The notes beneath the pieces are model-generated. The model searched no databases. It was given only the letters and a program-made list of their open reading frames with translations, and was not told the DNA's origin. 64,000 nt of DNA, from positions 3,545,501 through 3,609,500 of the forward strand of contig NZ_FO082820.1 of NCBI RefSeq assembly GCF_000967425.1. Direction: 5' to 3'. This DNA comes from Pseudorhizobium banfieldiae (GTDB lineage Bacteria; Pseudomonadota; Alphaproteobacteria; Rhizobiales; Rhizobiaceae). Below are positions 8,419 through 18,800 of the stretch, piece by piece (the stretch's first letter is position 1; the number at the start of each line of letters is the position of its first letter). A program made the position numbers and the translations under genes.

Positions 8419-10014
8419 GTGAAACACAAGATTACACTTGCTGCAGCACTGCTGTCGGCGACCTTCTTCGCCAGCGCCGCCAGCGCAAAGACCTTCGTAT
8501 ACTGCTCCGAAGGCTCGCCGGAAGGCTTTGACCCGGGCATGTACACCGCCGGCACGACCTTCGACGCCTCGGCTCATCCGATCTACAGCCGCCTGATGGA
8601 ATTCAAGCCCGGCACAACCGAGGCGGAACCCGGTCTCGCCGAAAGCTACGAAGTCAGCGAAGACGGCACGGTCTACACGTTCAAGCTGCGTCCGGGCGTC
8701 AAGTTCCACACGACCGAATTCTTTACGCCGAGCCGCGAGTTCAATGCGGACGACGTCATCTTCTCGCTGGAGCGCCAGCTCAAGGCGGATCATCCGTGGA
8801 ACCAGTACGTCGCTGGCACCTCCTGGGAATATGCCGCCGGCATGGGCTTCCCGGAACTGATCAAGTCGATCGAGAAGGTTGACGACCTGACTGTCAAGAT
8901 CACGCTCAACCGTCCGGAAGCACCGTTCCTCGCAAACCTGGCAATGCCGTTTGCATCGATCGCCTCCAAGGAATATGCCGACAAGCTGGAAGCCGATGGC
9001 AAGAAGGAACAGCTGAACCAGATGCCCGTCGGCACCGGCCCGTTCTCCTTCGTCGGCTACCAGCAGGATGCGGTCATCCGCTACAAGAAGAACGCCGACT
9101 ACTGGGGTGGCGCACCGAAGATCGACGATCTCGTCTTCGCAATCACCACCGATGCCGCGGTTCGCTATCAGAAGCTGAAGGCCGGCGAGTGCCACCTGAT
9201 GCCGTTCCCGAACGCGGCCGATGTGGAATCGATGAAGGCGGATGAGAACCTGACGGTTCTGGAGCAGGAAGGCCTGAACGTTGCCTACCTCGCCTACAAT
9301 ACGACCCAGGCTCCGTTCGACAAGGTCGAGGTGCGCAAGGCCCTCAACAAGGCGATCAACAAGGAAGCGATCGTCGACGCCGTCTTCCAGGGCATGGCGA
9401 CACCCGCCAAGAACCCGATCCCGCCGACCATGTGGTCCTATAACGACGCGATCGAAGATGACGCCTACGACATTGAAGCCGCCAAGAAGATGCTTCAGGA
9501 CGCAGGTGTGGAAAACCTCTCTATGAAGATCTGGGCGATGCCAGTATCGCGTCCGTACATGCTCAATGCACGCCGCGCCGCCGAAATCATCCAGGACGAC
9601 TTCGCCAAGATCGGCGTCAATGTCGAGATCGTTTCCTACGAGTGGGCCGAGTATCTCGACCGCTCCAAGGCGAAGGATCGTGACGGCGCCGTCATGCTCG
9701 GCTGGACCGGCGACAATGGCGACCCGGACAACTTCCTCGACACCCTGCTCGGCTGCAATGCCGTCGGCGGCAACAACCGTGCCCAGTGGTGCAACGAGGA
9801 GTTCGACGCCCTGGTGAAGAAGGCAAAGGTCACCTCCGACCAGGCTGAGCGGACGAAGCTCTACGAAGAGGCGCAGGTCGTCTTCAAGCGTGAAGCTCCG
9901 TGGGCGACCATCGACCATTCGCTGTCAATCGTTCCCATGCGCAAGGAAGTGTCCGGCTTCGTCCAGAGCCCGCTCGGCGATTTCACCTTCGAAAACGTCG
10001 ATATCGCCGAGTAA
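8419..10014 (+). CDS. dppA: DppA-like dipeptide ABC transporter substrate-binding protein
   Basis: A 531-residue periplasmic solute-binding protein of family 5. The start is GTG at 8419, with GGGAG at 8407-8411 as ribosome site; this gives the signal peptide MKHKITLAAALLSATFFASA and cleavage around ASAKT. The mature N-terminus TFVYCSEGSPEGFDPG and the segments RPEAPFLANLAMPFASI and NPIPPTMWSYND track E. coli DppA closely. Cys pairs typical of DppA are present. It captures dipeptides (in some homologues also haem or 5-aminolevulinate) for the permease encoded downstream. A stem-loop follows the gene and likely explains high expression of the binding protein relative to the permeases. Confidence 0.93.
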   Translation: MKHKITLAAALLSATFFASAASAKTFVYCSEGSPEGFDPGMYTAGTTFDASAHPIYSRLMEFKPGTTEAEPGLAESYEVSEDGTVYTFKLRPGVKFHTTEFFTPSREFNADDVIFSLERQLKADHPWNQYVAGTSWEYAAGMGFPELIKSIEKVDDLTVKITLNRPEAPFLANLAMPFASIASKEYADKLEADGKKEQLNQMPVGTGPFSFVGYQQDAVIRYKKNADYWGGAPKIDDLVFAITTDAAVRYQKLKAGECHLMPFPNAADVESMKADENLTVLEQEGLNVAYLAYNTTQAPFDKVEVRKALNKAINKEAIVDAVFQGMATPAKNPIPPTMWSYNDAIEDDAYDIEAAKKMLQDAGVENLSMKIWAMPVSRPYMLNARRAAEIIQDDFAKIGVNVEIVSYEWAEYLDRSKAKDRDGAVMLGWTGDNGDPDNFLDTLLGCNAVGGNNRAQWCNEEFDALVKKAKVTSDQAERTKLYEEAQVVFKREAPWATIDHSLSIVPMRKEVSGFVQSPLGDFTFENVDIAE

Positions 10015-10034
10015 TCGCGCGTAATTGATGAATC

Positions 10035-10065
10035 TGCCGCGGGATACGTTGCGTTTCCCGCGGCA
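10035..10065 (+). terminator. Stem-loop between dppA and dppB (attenuator or mRNA stabiliser)
   Basis: TGCCGCGGGA (10035-10044) pairs perfectly with TCCCGCGGCA (10056-10065) across an 11-nt loop, followed by TTTGCTTTAT. The tail is only moderately T-rich, so partial termination or 3'-end protection of dppA mRNA is more likely than a full stop, given that dppBCDF follow within 100 bp without another obvious promoter. Confidence 0.7.
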
Positions 10066-10164
10066 TTTGCTTTATGAGCGCCCAAAAAAATGAAGTGAAA
10101 CCACTTCAAGCGCCACGTGCGGGGTTCGATACCTGACGCGGCTCAAGACACAGAAGGTTTCCTG

Positions 10165-11169
10165 ATGTTCGGCTTTCTCCTGCGGCGTCTCGCCGTTCTG
10201 ATCCCGACCTTTATCGGGGTCTCGATCATTGCATTCTCGTTTATCCGGCTATTGCCGGGCGATCCCGTCGCACTTCTCTCGGGCGAACGTGTCATGTCGC
10301 CGGAGCGGCACGCGCAGATCAGCGCCCAGCTCGGCATGGACCGGCCGCTGGTCGTTCAGTACCTGGATTATCTTGGCGGCGTCGTAACCGGCGACTTCGG
10401 CTCCTCCATCGTCTCGAAGACACCGATCCTCGACCAGTTCCTGGCGCTTTTCCCGGCAACCGTGGAATTGTCGCTCTGCGCAATCTTCCTGGCTGTCATT
10501 ATCGGCATCCCTGCTGGCGTGATTGCTGCCATCAAGCGTGGCTCATTCTTTGACCAGTCGCTGATGGGCATCGCCCTTGTCGGCTATTCGATGCCGATCT
10601 TCTGGTGGGGCCTGCTGCTGATCATCCTGTTTTCGGGCATCCTGCAATGGACACCGGTCTCGGGCCGCATCTCGCTGATGTACTTCTTCCCGCAGGTCAC
10701 CGGCTTCATGCTGATCGACTCGCTCTTGTCCGGTCAGAAGGGCGCCTTCATGTCGGCGCTGAGCCACCTGGCTCTGCCGTCGATCGTGCTGGCGACTATC
10801 CCGCTCGCGGTCATCGCCCGCCAGACCCGATCGGCAATGCTCGAAGTGCTCTCGGAAGATTATGTACGCACGGCACGTGCCAAGGGCCTGTCGCCATTCC
10901 GCGTCGTCGGCATTCATGCGCTTCGCAATGCAATGATCCCGGTCATAACCACCATCGGCCTGCAGATCGGCGTCATGCTCGCAGGTGCCATCCTGACCGA
11001 AACGATCTTCTCCTGGCCGGGTATCGGCAAGTGGATGGTCGACAGCGTCTTCCGGCGCGACTACCCGGTCATCCAGGGCGGCCTTTTGCTGATCGCCGCG
11101 ATCATCATGTTCGTCAACCTGATCGTCGATCTGCTCTACGGCCTGATCAACCCCCGTATCCGGCACTAG
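10165..11169 (+). CDS. dppB: Dipeptide ABC transporter permease DppB
   Basis: A 334-residue inner-membrane permease with six predicted helices. The start at 10165 (MFGFLLRRLAVLIPT) is set by AGAAGG at 10152-10157. The family opening R-R-L-x-x-L-I-P-T-F-x-G-V-S and the EAA loop near residue 225, VRTARAKGLSPFRVVGIHAL, which contacts the ATPases, are clear. It forms the translocation channel with DppC. It is followed by dppC after 14 bp, with AGGAG in the gap. Confidence 0.93.
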   Translation: MFGFLLRRLAVLIPTFIGVSIIAFSFIRLLPGDPVALLSGERVMSPERHAQISAQLGMDRPLVVQYLDYLGGVVTGDFGSSIVSKTPILDQFLALFPATVELSLCAIFLAVIIGIPAGVIAAIKRGSFFDQSLMGIALVGYSMPIFWWGLLLIILFSGILQWTPVSGRISLMYFFPQVTGFMLIDSLLSGQKGAFMSALSHLALPSIVLATIPLAVIARQTRSAMLEVLSEDYVRTARAKGLSPFRVVGIHALRNAMIPVITTIGLQIGVMLAGAILTETIFSWPGIGKWMVDSVFRRDYPVIQGGLLLIAAIIMFVNLIVDLLYGLINPRIRH

Positions 11170-11183
11170 AAGGAGAAAATCCC

Positions 11184-12107
11184 ATGGCCGATACCATCAA
11201 TGACATCGACAATTCCCCGGAAGTCATTTCGAGCTCGGCGCTGCGCCGCAAGATGCTGAAGGAATTCTGGTTCTACTTCTCCGAAAACCGCGGCGCGGTG
11301 ATTGGTCTTTTCGTCTTCGTGGCGCTTGTACTGACTGCGATCTTCGCACCGCTGATTGCACCGCATTCGCCCTTCCAGCAGTATCGCGACGCCGTTCTGC
11401 TTCCCCCGGCCTGGCTGGAGGGTGGCAATATGAGCTATCTTCTCGGAACCGACCCGGTCGGCCGCGACATCCTTTCGCGCCTGATCTACGGTTCGCAATA
11501 CTCGCTCTTCATCGGCGTCTTCGTAACCACGCTGTCGCTGACCAGCGGCATCCTGATCGGCGTCATCGCGGGATACTATCGCGGCTGGGTCGACACCGTG
11601 ATCATGAGGCTGATGGACATCATCCTCGCATTCCCGTCGCTGCTGCTGGCCCTCGTGCTGGTGGCGATCCTCGGTCCTGGGCTGATCAATGGCATGATCG
11701 CCATTGCCCTCGTGCTGCAGCCGCACTTCGTGCGCCTGACGCGCGCTGCCGTGATGACGGAAAAGACCCGCGACTATGTGACGGCATCGCGCCTCGCCGG
11801 CGCCGGTCCGTTGCGCCTGATGTTCCGCACGATCCTGCCGAACTGCACGGCACCGCTCATCGTGCAGGCGACGCTCTCCTTCTCGAACGCCATCCTCGAC
11901 GCCGCGGCCCTCGGCTTCCTCGGCATGGGCGCTCAGCCGCCGGCACCGGAATGGGGCACGATGCTTGCCGAAGCGCGTGAGTTCATTCTCCGCGCCTGGT
12001 GGGTCGTCACCTTCCCGGGTCTGGCAATCCTCATCACCGTCTTGGCCATCAACCTGATGGGTGACGGTTTGCGGGACGCGCTTGACCCGAAACTGAAGAG
12101 GTCTTGA
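11184..12107 (+). CDS. dppC: Dipeptide ABC transporter permease DppC
   Basis: A 307-residue inner-membrane permease. The N-terminal OppC-N type region contains the first helix ([23 protein letters not shown]). It is followed by the periplasmic [19 protein letters not shown] segment diagnostic of OppC/DppC, and by the EAA loop [19 protein letters not shown] near residue 200. AAGGAG sits 5-10 bases before the ATG. Its stop is two bases before the ATG of dppD, so the two are translationally close. Confidence 0.93.
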   Translation: MADTINDIDNSPEVISSSALRRKMLKEFWFYFSENRGAVIGLFVFVALVLTAIFAPLIAPHSPFQQYRDAVLLPPAWLEGGNMSYLLGTDPVGRDILSRLIYGSQYSLFIGVFVTTLSLTSGILIGVIAGYYRGWVDTVIMRLMDIILAFPSLLLALVLVAILGPGLINGMIAIALVLQPHFVRLTRAAVMTEKTRDYVTASRLAGAGPLRLMFRTILPNCTAPLIVQATLSFSNAILDAAALGFLGMGAQPPAPEWGTMLAEAREFILRAWWVVTFPGLAILITVLAINLMGDGLRDALDPKLKRS

Positions 12108-12109
12108 CC

Positions 12110-12964
12110 ATGGCGCTGCTGCAAATCGACAACCTCACCGTCGAATTCGAAACGGCCTCCGGCTGGTTCCGCGCCGTCGACGGCGTCTCCATTTCCGTCG
12201 AGAAGGGGGAAGTTCTGGCGATCGTGGGTGAATCCGGCTCCGGGAAATCGGTCGCCATGCTTGCTGTCATGGGACTTCTGCCCTGGACGGCAAAGATTAC
12301 GGCTGACCGGATGCTCTTCGAAGGTCGGGATATCCAGAACATCAGCGCGGCGGAGCGCCGCAAGCTGATCGGCAAGGACATCTCGATGATCTTCCAGGAG
12401 CCGATCGCAAGTCTCAACCCCTGCTTCACGGTCGGCTTCCAGATCGAGGAGGTGCTGCGCATCCATCTCGGGCTGGACAAGAAGGCACGACGCGAGCGGG
12501 CGATCGAGCTGTTCCGGCAGGTGGGTCTTCCCAATCCGGAGGAACGGCTCAACCACTTCCCGCACCAGATGTCCGGTGGCCAGTGCCAGCGAGTCATGAT
12601 CGCCATTGCCATCGCCTGCGATCCGAAGCTGCTGATTGCTGACGAGCCGACCACTGCGCTTGACGTGACGATCCAGAAGCAGATCCTCGATCTCCTGATG
12701 TCGCTGCAGGCAAAGAACGGCATGGGCCTCATCATGATTACCCATGACATGGGCGTGGTCGCCGAAACGGCCGATCGCGTGGTCGTGCAGTACAAGGGCA
12801 AGAAGATGGAGGAGGCCGATGTCCTCTCCCTCTTCGAAAACCCCAAGAGCAACTATACCCGGGCGCTCCTCGCCGCCCTTCCGGAAAACGCCACCGGCGA
12901 CCGTCTGACAACGGTCTCCGAATTCTTCGACGGCACGCCGGAACCCGTGGAGACACGCGCATGA
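12110..12964 (+). CDS. dppD: Dipeptide ABC transporter ATP-binding protein DppD
   Basis: A 284-residue ABC ATPase. Walker A is [12 protein letters not shown] near residue 40, the signature is [16 protein letters not shown] near 160, Walker B is [12 protein letters not shown], and the H-loop is MITHDMG. The ATG at 12110 is preferred over a TTG six bases upstream. It lacks the long OppD C-terminal extension with Fe-S cysteines. It hydrolyses ATP in a heterodimer with DppF to power peptide import. Its TGA overlaps the ATG of dppF (ATGA). Confidence 0.92.
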   Translation: MALLQIDNLTVEFETASGWFRAVDGVSISVEKGEVLAIVGESGSGKSVAMLAVMGLLPWTAKITADRMLFEGRDIQNISAAERRKLIGKDISMIFQEPIASLNPCFTVGFQIEEVLRIHLGLDKKARRERAIELFRQVGLPNPEERLNHFPHQMSGGQCQRVMIAIAIACDPKLLIADEPTTALDVTIQKQILDLLMSLQAKNGMGLIMITHDMGVVAETADRVVVQYKGKKMEEADVLSLFENPKSNYTRALLAALPENATGDRLTTVSEFFDGTPEPVETRA

Positions 12965-13812
12965 CTGAAGCATCGAACGACATCATGCTCGAGGTTCGCG
13001 ATATCAAGCGTGACTACGAGCTTCCGGGTGGTCTCTTCAAGCCGAAGAAGATCGTCCATGCAGTCAAGGGTGTTTCATTCAAGCTGGAACGCGGCAAGAC
13101 GCTGGCCATCGTCGGCGAGTCCGGCTGCGGCAAGTCGACGCTTGCCCGCATGCTGACCTTCATCGACGAACCGACGGCCGGGGACCTCATCATCGACGGC
13201 AAGAAGATCGACACGCGTCCCGGCCAGCTGACCGCCGAAATGCGCCAGAAGGTGCAGATCGTCTTTCAGAACCCCTATGGGTCGCTGAACCCGCGCCAGA
13301 AGATCGGCGACGTCCTGGGCGAGCCGCTGCTGATCAACACCAAGATGTCCGCGGAGGAGCGGCGTGACCGCGCCACCCAGATGCTGGTGAAGGTCGGGCT
13401 GGGGCCGGAGCACTACAACCGCTACCCCCACATGTTCTCGGGCGGCCAGCGGCAGCGGATCGCCATCGCCCGCGCGCTGATGCTGAACCCGAAGCTGCTG
13501 GTCCTCGACGAGCCGGTGTCTGCTCTCGATCTTTCGGTCCAGGCGCAGGTTCTGAACCTGCTCGCGGACCTGCAGGACGAGTTCGGGCTGACCTATGTCT
13601 TCATCAGCCACGATCTCTCCGTCGTCCGCTACATCGCCGACGAGGTTATGGTGATGTATTTCGGCGAGGCTGTTGAGTACGGCACCCGTGATGCAGTGTT
13701 CTCCGATCCGAAGCACGAGTATACCCGAACGCTGTTCGCCGCGACGCCACGGGCGGATGTGGATTCCATTCGTGCCCGTGTCGCCCGCAAGAAAGCGGCG
13801 ACTGCGGCCTGA
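12961..13812 (+). CDS. dppF: Dipeptide ABC transporter ATP-binding protein DppF
   Basis: A 283-residue ABC ATPase, the partner of DppD. Walker A is GESGCGKSTLARML near residue 57, the signature is FSGGQRQRIAIARAL near 160, Walker B is LLVLDEPVSALD, and the H-loop is FISHDLS. The N-terminal segment YELPGGLFKPKKIVHAVKGV is the usual DppF/OppF linker. It ends the operon and abuts the convergent pbpC gene with no spacer (13812/13813). No terminator hairpin was found between them, so read-through antisense to pbpC is possible. Confidence 0.92.
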   Translation: MTEASNDIMLEVRDIKRDYELPGGLFKPKKIVHAVKGVSFKLERGKTLAIVGESGCGKSTLARMLTFIDEPTAGDLIIDGKKIDTRPGQLTAEMRQKVQIVFQNPYGSLNPRQKIGDVLGEPLLINTKMSAEERRDRATQMLVKVGLGPEHYNRYPHMFSGGQRQRIAIARALMLNPKLLVLDEPVSALDLSVQAQVLNLLADLQDEFGLTYVFISHDLSVVRYIADEVMVMYFGEAVEYGTRDAVFSDPKHEYTRTLFAATPRADVDSIRARVARKKAATAA

Positions 13813-15897
13813 TCACTCCACGAAGATCCTGACGCTGGCGGCACGCCCGGCAGCGTCGATCACCGTCAGCGTGGCGTAGCCGGCACCATCCGGCCTCCAC
13901 TCGCTGGTGCGGCGATAGGAGAGACCCTCCAGCGGCCTGCCGTTCGCCAGCCAGCGAAAAGGCGCCTTGCCACCCTGAAGCTTGAGCGCCAGCGGCATTT
14001 CGCCGGCTTGCGACGTCACACCGAGGTCGACCTTCGCGCCTTCCGGCGGGTAGACGATCTGCGGCGCCGGCGCGCCGGCCGACGCGGCGATCAGCCCCCC
14101 GGCCGTCATGGAGAAGCGGCGCTGGCTTATTGGTAGATCGCCTTGGGCGATGCGCGTGGTGCCGGCAGGCGGCCGAGGCAGCGGCGTGTGCACGACACCC
14201 GATCGTGCGAAGGCCTCAAAGAGGATCGGCGCTGCCGTCTGGTATCCGGAAATGCCGGGCACGGCACCGTTGTCCGCTCTGCCAACCCAGACGCCGAGGA
14301 CGTGGCGCCCATCGTAGCCGACCGACCAGGCATCCCGATAGCCATAGCTCGTGCCCGTCTTGTAGGCGATGCCGAGGCGGGGGCTTCCGAGCGGCGGCAG
14401 GATGTCGGACAGGATGTCCGTTACATGCCAGGCCGCCGCCGGCTCCATAAGCGGTCCACGCTCAAGCTCTCCCGGCTCGGTGGTGATCCCGTTACCGAGC
14501 CGAACCGGAGCGCCCTGGTTGGCAAGGGCCGCATAGGCCTGCACCAGATCGCCGAGCGTGATGCCGAGGCCGCCGAGACCGATTGCGAGACCCGGCGCCT
14601 CGTGCGGCGGCAGTACTGCTCGCACCTCCGCGCGACGGAACCGCGACATCAGCCTGGATGGCCCTACCACGTCGAGCAGCCTTACAGCTGGAACATTCAG
14701 CGACAGCTGCAGCGCATGGCGCACGGTCACATCGCCCTGATAACCCATATCGAAGTTCTTCGGCCGATACCCGAAGAAATCGGAGGGGCGGTCCTCGATG
14801 ATGGTTTCCTGCGAAACCAGACCCTGCTCAAACGCGAGTCCGTAGATGAATGGCTTCAGGGTCGAGCCGGGTGAGCGACTTACCCGGGTCATGTCGATCC
14901 AGCCGGACCGGCTCGAATCGAAATAGTCGGAAGAGCCGACCTCCCCGATGATCTCGCCCGTCGCGGCGTCGGCCATGACCATCGCGACCCCAACCTTCGG
15001 GCTGAGCTTCGAGGCCACCTCACGGGCAACGTCTTCCAGTGCCTTCTGCACACTTCTTCTCAGCGTTGTGCGATGTTCCTGAACCGTCGGATAGTTGCGG
15101 ATTGCTGCTTCAGCCAGATGCGCCGCATGGCTTGGAAGCTCTCGTCGCCGTTGGGGCAGAGGATCGCGGGTCGCGCGCTGCAATTCGCCTTCGCCTATGA
15201 CATCCGCCACGCCGGAACGCGCCAGAACCCGCTCCCGCGCCGCCATTGCTTGCGCCCACTTCCGATCCGGCCTGCGGCCTTCCGGCGCCTGCGGAAGGGC
15301 GACGAGGAGCGCTGCCTCCGCCACGGTGAGCCGCTTCGGCTCCTTCCCGAAATAGGCGAGGCTTGCTGCCCGCACGCCCTCCAGGTTGCCGCCGTAGGGC
15401 GCATGGGTCAGGTAAAGCTCGAGAATTTCATTCTTCGTGAGCCGCCGCTCGAGCTGGACCGCACGCACCACCTGCAGCAGCTTCGCCGAGAGGGAACGAG
15501 TCTCGCGCGGTTCGATCAGCCGGGCGACCTGCATCGTCAATGTTGATGCGCCTGATACGACGCGACCATTGGCCAATAGCTGCAGGAATGCACGTCCGGC
15601 GGCAAGAGAATCAACACCAGAATGGTCGAAGAAGCGCCTGTCCTCGTAGGCGACGAGCATCCTCAAGAAACGGGGATCGACATCCTCGATCTTCGTTTCG
15701 AGGCGCCAACGCCCTTCGGCTGTCGCAAAGGCTCGGAGCAGGGCACCCTCGGCATCAACAACCTCGGGCGAAACGACGAGCGCCCGCTCCAGCGGCGGTG
15801 GATAGGCCCGGTCCGCAGCATCGAGCCCGAACGCTGTCGCCGCAGCGGCGGCGACCACCATGCCCAGACCAACGGCAATCCTTTCGAACCTCATCAT
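13813..15897 (-). CDS. pbpC: Penicillin-binding protein 1C (PbpC)
   Basis: About 694 residues from tandem ATGs at 15897/15894 (MMRFERIAVGLGMVV); upstream codons overlap the neighbouring gene and look spurious. It has one signal-anchor helix. A GT51 glycosyltransferase domain follows (EDRRFFDHSGVD, GASTLTMQVARLIEPR, then KILELYLT-like sequence). Next is a transpeptidase domain with serine in SPGSTLKPFIYGLAFEQG near residue 335, an S-x-N-type LSLNVPAVRLLD and KTGTSYGYRDAW, and finally a BiPBP C-terminal domain (about 600-690). It polymerises and crosslinks peptidoglycan in the periplasm. The start overlaps the end of the alpha-2-macroglobulin gene, the conserved bacterial pairing of these two proteins. 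Confidence 0.93.
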   Translation of the reverse strand: MMRFERIAVGLGMVVAAAAATAFGLDAADRAYPPPLERALVVSPEVVDAEGALLRAFATAEGRWRLETKIEDVDPRFLRMLVAYEDRRFFDHSGVDSLAAGRAFLQLLANGRVVSGASTLTMQVARLIEPRETRSLSAKLLQVVRAVQLERRLTKNEILELYLTHAPYGGNLEGVRAASLAYFGKEPKRLTVAEAALLVALPQAPEGRRPDRKWAQAMAARERVLARSGVADVIGEGELQRATRDPLPQRRRELPSHAAHLAEAAIRNYPTVQEHRTTLRRSVQKALEDVAREVASKLSPKVGVAMVMADAATGEIIGEVGSSDYFDSSRSGWIDMTRVSRSPGSTLKPFIYGLAFEQGLVSQETIIEDRPSDFFGYRPKNFDMGYQGDVTVRHALQLSLNVPAVRLLDVVGPSRLMSRFRRAEVRAVLPPHEAPGLAIGLGGLGITLGDLVQAYAALANQGAPVRLGNGITTEPGELERGPLMEPAAAWHVTDILSDILPPLGSPRLGIAYKTGTSYGYRDAWSVGYDGRHVLGVWVGRADNGAVPGISGYQTAAPILFEAFARSGVVHTPLPRPPAGTTRIAQGDLPISQRRFSMTAGGLIAASAGAPAPQIVYPPEGAKVDLGVTSQAGEMPLALKLQGGKAPFRWLANGRPLEGLSYRRTSEWRPDGAGYATLTVIDAAGRAASVRIFVE

Positions 15898-15898
15898 C

Positions 15899-18800
15899 TC
15901 ACCGGGCCGCCAAAACCTCCATTCGCCCCGCAGCTGTGCGGGCGGAGAATTGCGGGCGATACATGTCCTCGACCTGCGCGGCGGGGTGATCATAGGTACC
16001 GGGAGTCACGGCACGAACGACATAGGCGAGCGTGATATCACGATTGTCGCCTGTGTTGCGATTGAAGGCCGCGACATACCGGTCGTTGCGGAACTCCGTA
16101 TGCGCCGGCTCGACCTCGTCGATCCAGTCGAAGTTCGCGAACTGCGCGCTGTCCACAAGGCTGGGATTGTCGATCTCGAATCCCGCAGGGAGCAGGTCCT
16201 GCACCAGGATCCGCGATGGCCAGTCATTGGTCTCCGTGATGGTCAGTACCGCAACATAACGCTCGTTCTGTCGCGCGTGGGAGACATTCGCCGGTTCACC
16301 GTCCAGTGTGTAATAGCTCCGGTCGATGACGAAGCCCTCCCCACCGGCGGCGAGCGGACTGGCTGGAGCCGCGACCGTGGTAACGGTGGCCGAAAGCGCC
16401 TCGTCGCCATTGTTGGTCACGGTCAGCGGGTGATCGAGCACCGCCTCGCCTGCCATGCGCGTCATCAATGTCCCGGCATGCGACGCGCCGTTCACTTCGA
16501 GGTCGATGTCCTCGTCCCCTGTCTGCAAGGCGCGGGCGGCAAGCAGCATCCAGGCTTGCTCTTGGGTACTCGTGTAGCTCTTCTGTTCCCAATCCCGTGC
16601 GACGACGTCCGCAAGCGCCGGGACGATTGGCGGAACAGGCCTGCTTTCCGCGGCAAGAGCCAGCACCGCCGCACCGTCCCGCAGTGAGGAGCCGTAATCC
16701 GACCGGACCAGGCTCACCTGCTGGAGCTGCGACTGCTCCGCCATTCCCAGCGCATCGGCAAAGATCGACCGGGACCGCTGCGCATCCCCGTACAGAGCCA
16801 GCGATGCCGCAATATGCGCCTTGGCGAGCGGTGTGGGGAAGTCGCCGAGCATGGTGTCGGCGTAATAGCGAAGGTCGCTGATCGCGGCCTTGCGGTTTCG
16901 TGCGAGGACGTAAAGCGAATAGGCGATCTCGTTGCCCTGGTCGCGGACGTTGTTGGTGTAGGAAAGAGTGTTCTGCAGGTTTTCCAAGGCCTGAACCATC
17001 GCCCGCTCCGCCACGTCATAGCCCTGCTCTCTTGCTCGGGAGAGGAAATCGGTGACGTAGGCATCCAGCCAGAGATCGCCGCCTCCCGGCCCCCAGAGGC
17101 CGAAGCTGCCGGACGACGACTGGTTGGAGAGGATGCGGCGGATCGCATCCTGCACCCGTTGCTTCACCTCGCCGTTCTCGGTCAAGCCATTCCGGGCTGC
17201 CAGTTCGCTCAGGTAGAGAAGCGGCAAGGCACGGCTCGTCGTCTGCTCGGTGCAGCCATACGGATAGCGGTCAAGGCTCATCATGAGGGCCGGGATGTCG
17301 AATGCGCTCGAGCGGCTGACATTGAGGCTGACGGAAGCGCCCGGGAGGATGCTGTCCGCCAGAAGGTCACCGCTCACGGTCAGGCTGTTTCCGGGTGCCA
17401 GCGCGATCACTCGGCGCTCGGTCATCGGCAGCGTCGCAGGCCTGACCGGCAGGTGAAGAACCTGCTCGAGCGACAAGCCTGCGGCATTGCTCAGCCGAAG
17501 GGTCACCTGCCCGTCTCCCGGCTCCAGACCGGTGAAAGGAATGGTGAGGTCCGTCCTTCCGCCTGCGTCCAGCGTGAGGCTCTGTTGGGTCTCGCCCACG
17601 GAAATCGCATCATTGGTGTCGATGGCAAGTTCGTACTGGCCAGGCGCGCCGTCCGTGTTTGCGAAATCAAGCCTCAGGTCTGCCTCGTCGCCCGGCGCCA
17701 GGAAGCGAGGCAGGCTAGCGGTCACGACCACCGGATCGCGAATGACGACATCCTTGACGGCATGACCCACGCCACTCCTGGACCAGGCAACCGCCATGAC
17801 CCGCGCGGTCCCGTTGAATTGGGGAATGTCGAACGAGACATTCGCTCTGCCCTCTCCATCCACGCGGGTCGGCCCGGAGAAGAATGCCACCAGTTTCTCG
17901 GTCGGTGGTTCGCCCTGCAGGGCCATGCTGCCACCATCGCCTCCTGTCCGGATACGGCCCGTGGCACCGAGCGATCCATCGATGAGCCGACCGTAGATGT
18001 CGCGAATCTCCATTCCCAGCCGGCGCTGGCCAAAATACCAGTCATCGGGAGCAGGCGGTTCGTAGCGGGTCAGGTTGAGGATGCCGACATCCACGGCTGC
18101 CACCGTGACATAGGCATCCTCGCCGACACCGGCGCCGGCAACCTGGAGCGAGATGTCGAGGGGCTGCCGCGGCAGCGTCTGGTCGGGCACATCGAGGCCG
18201 ATCTCCAGGTCGCGATCCTGTGGATCGACCTTCAGCCAGGTGACCCCGATCGCGCGCATCGGCATCCGGCTCTCCTGACTGTCGCCAGGGCGGAACAGGG
18301 TTGCCGTCACATAGGCACCGGCACCCCAATCGGCGGTAACGGGAATCTCCACCTCGCCCCCGCCTGCTGCCAAGCTCTCTGTCTGCACGGAGATGAGTTC
18401 TTCCGACCCTGCGACGACGAGCAACTCCCCGGCATGGCGGGACGCGATCTTGAGTCTGGCGGTATCTCCCACCGCATAGCTTTGCTTGTCGAGCGCGATC
18501 TCGAGAGCGTCCGGAGTCTCGGTCGATGTTGCCGAGACGAACCAGCCCGCGTCGAACTCCACACCCGAGGCAGCGCCGATTTCGCTGCCTTCCACCTCCA
18601 GCCGATAGCGTCCCCACGTAACAGGCATGGAGATCCGAGCGCCTTCTTGTTCCAGGTCCACCCGACCGTCGGAGACCTGGCTGGTGCGGGTGACGGGCTC
18701 AAAGCGCCAGGCAGATCCCTCCCGATACCATTGGTATTCCTGCTCCACCTTCAGCAGTTTCCAGCCAAGTCCCTGGAGCGGAAGTCGCTGACCATCCGGA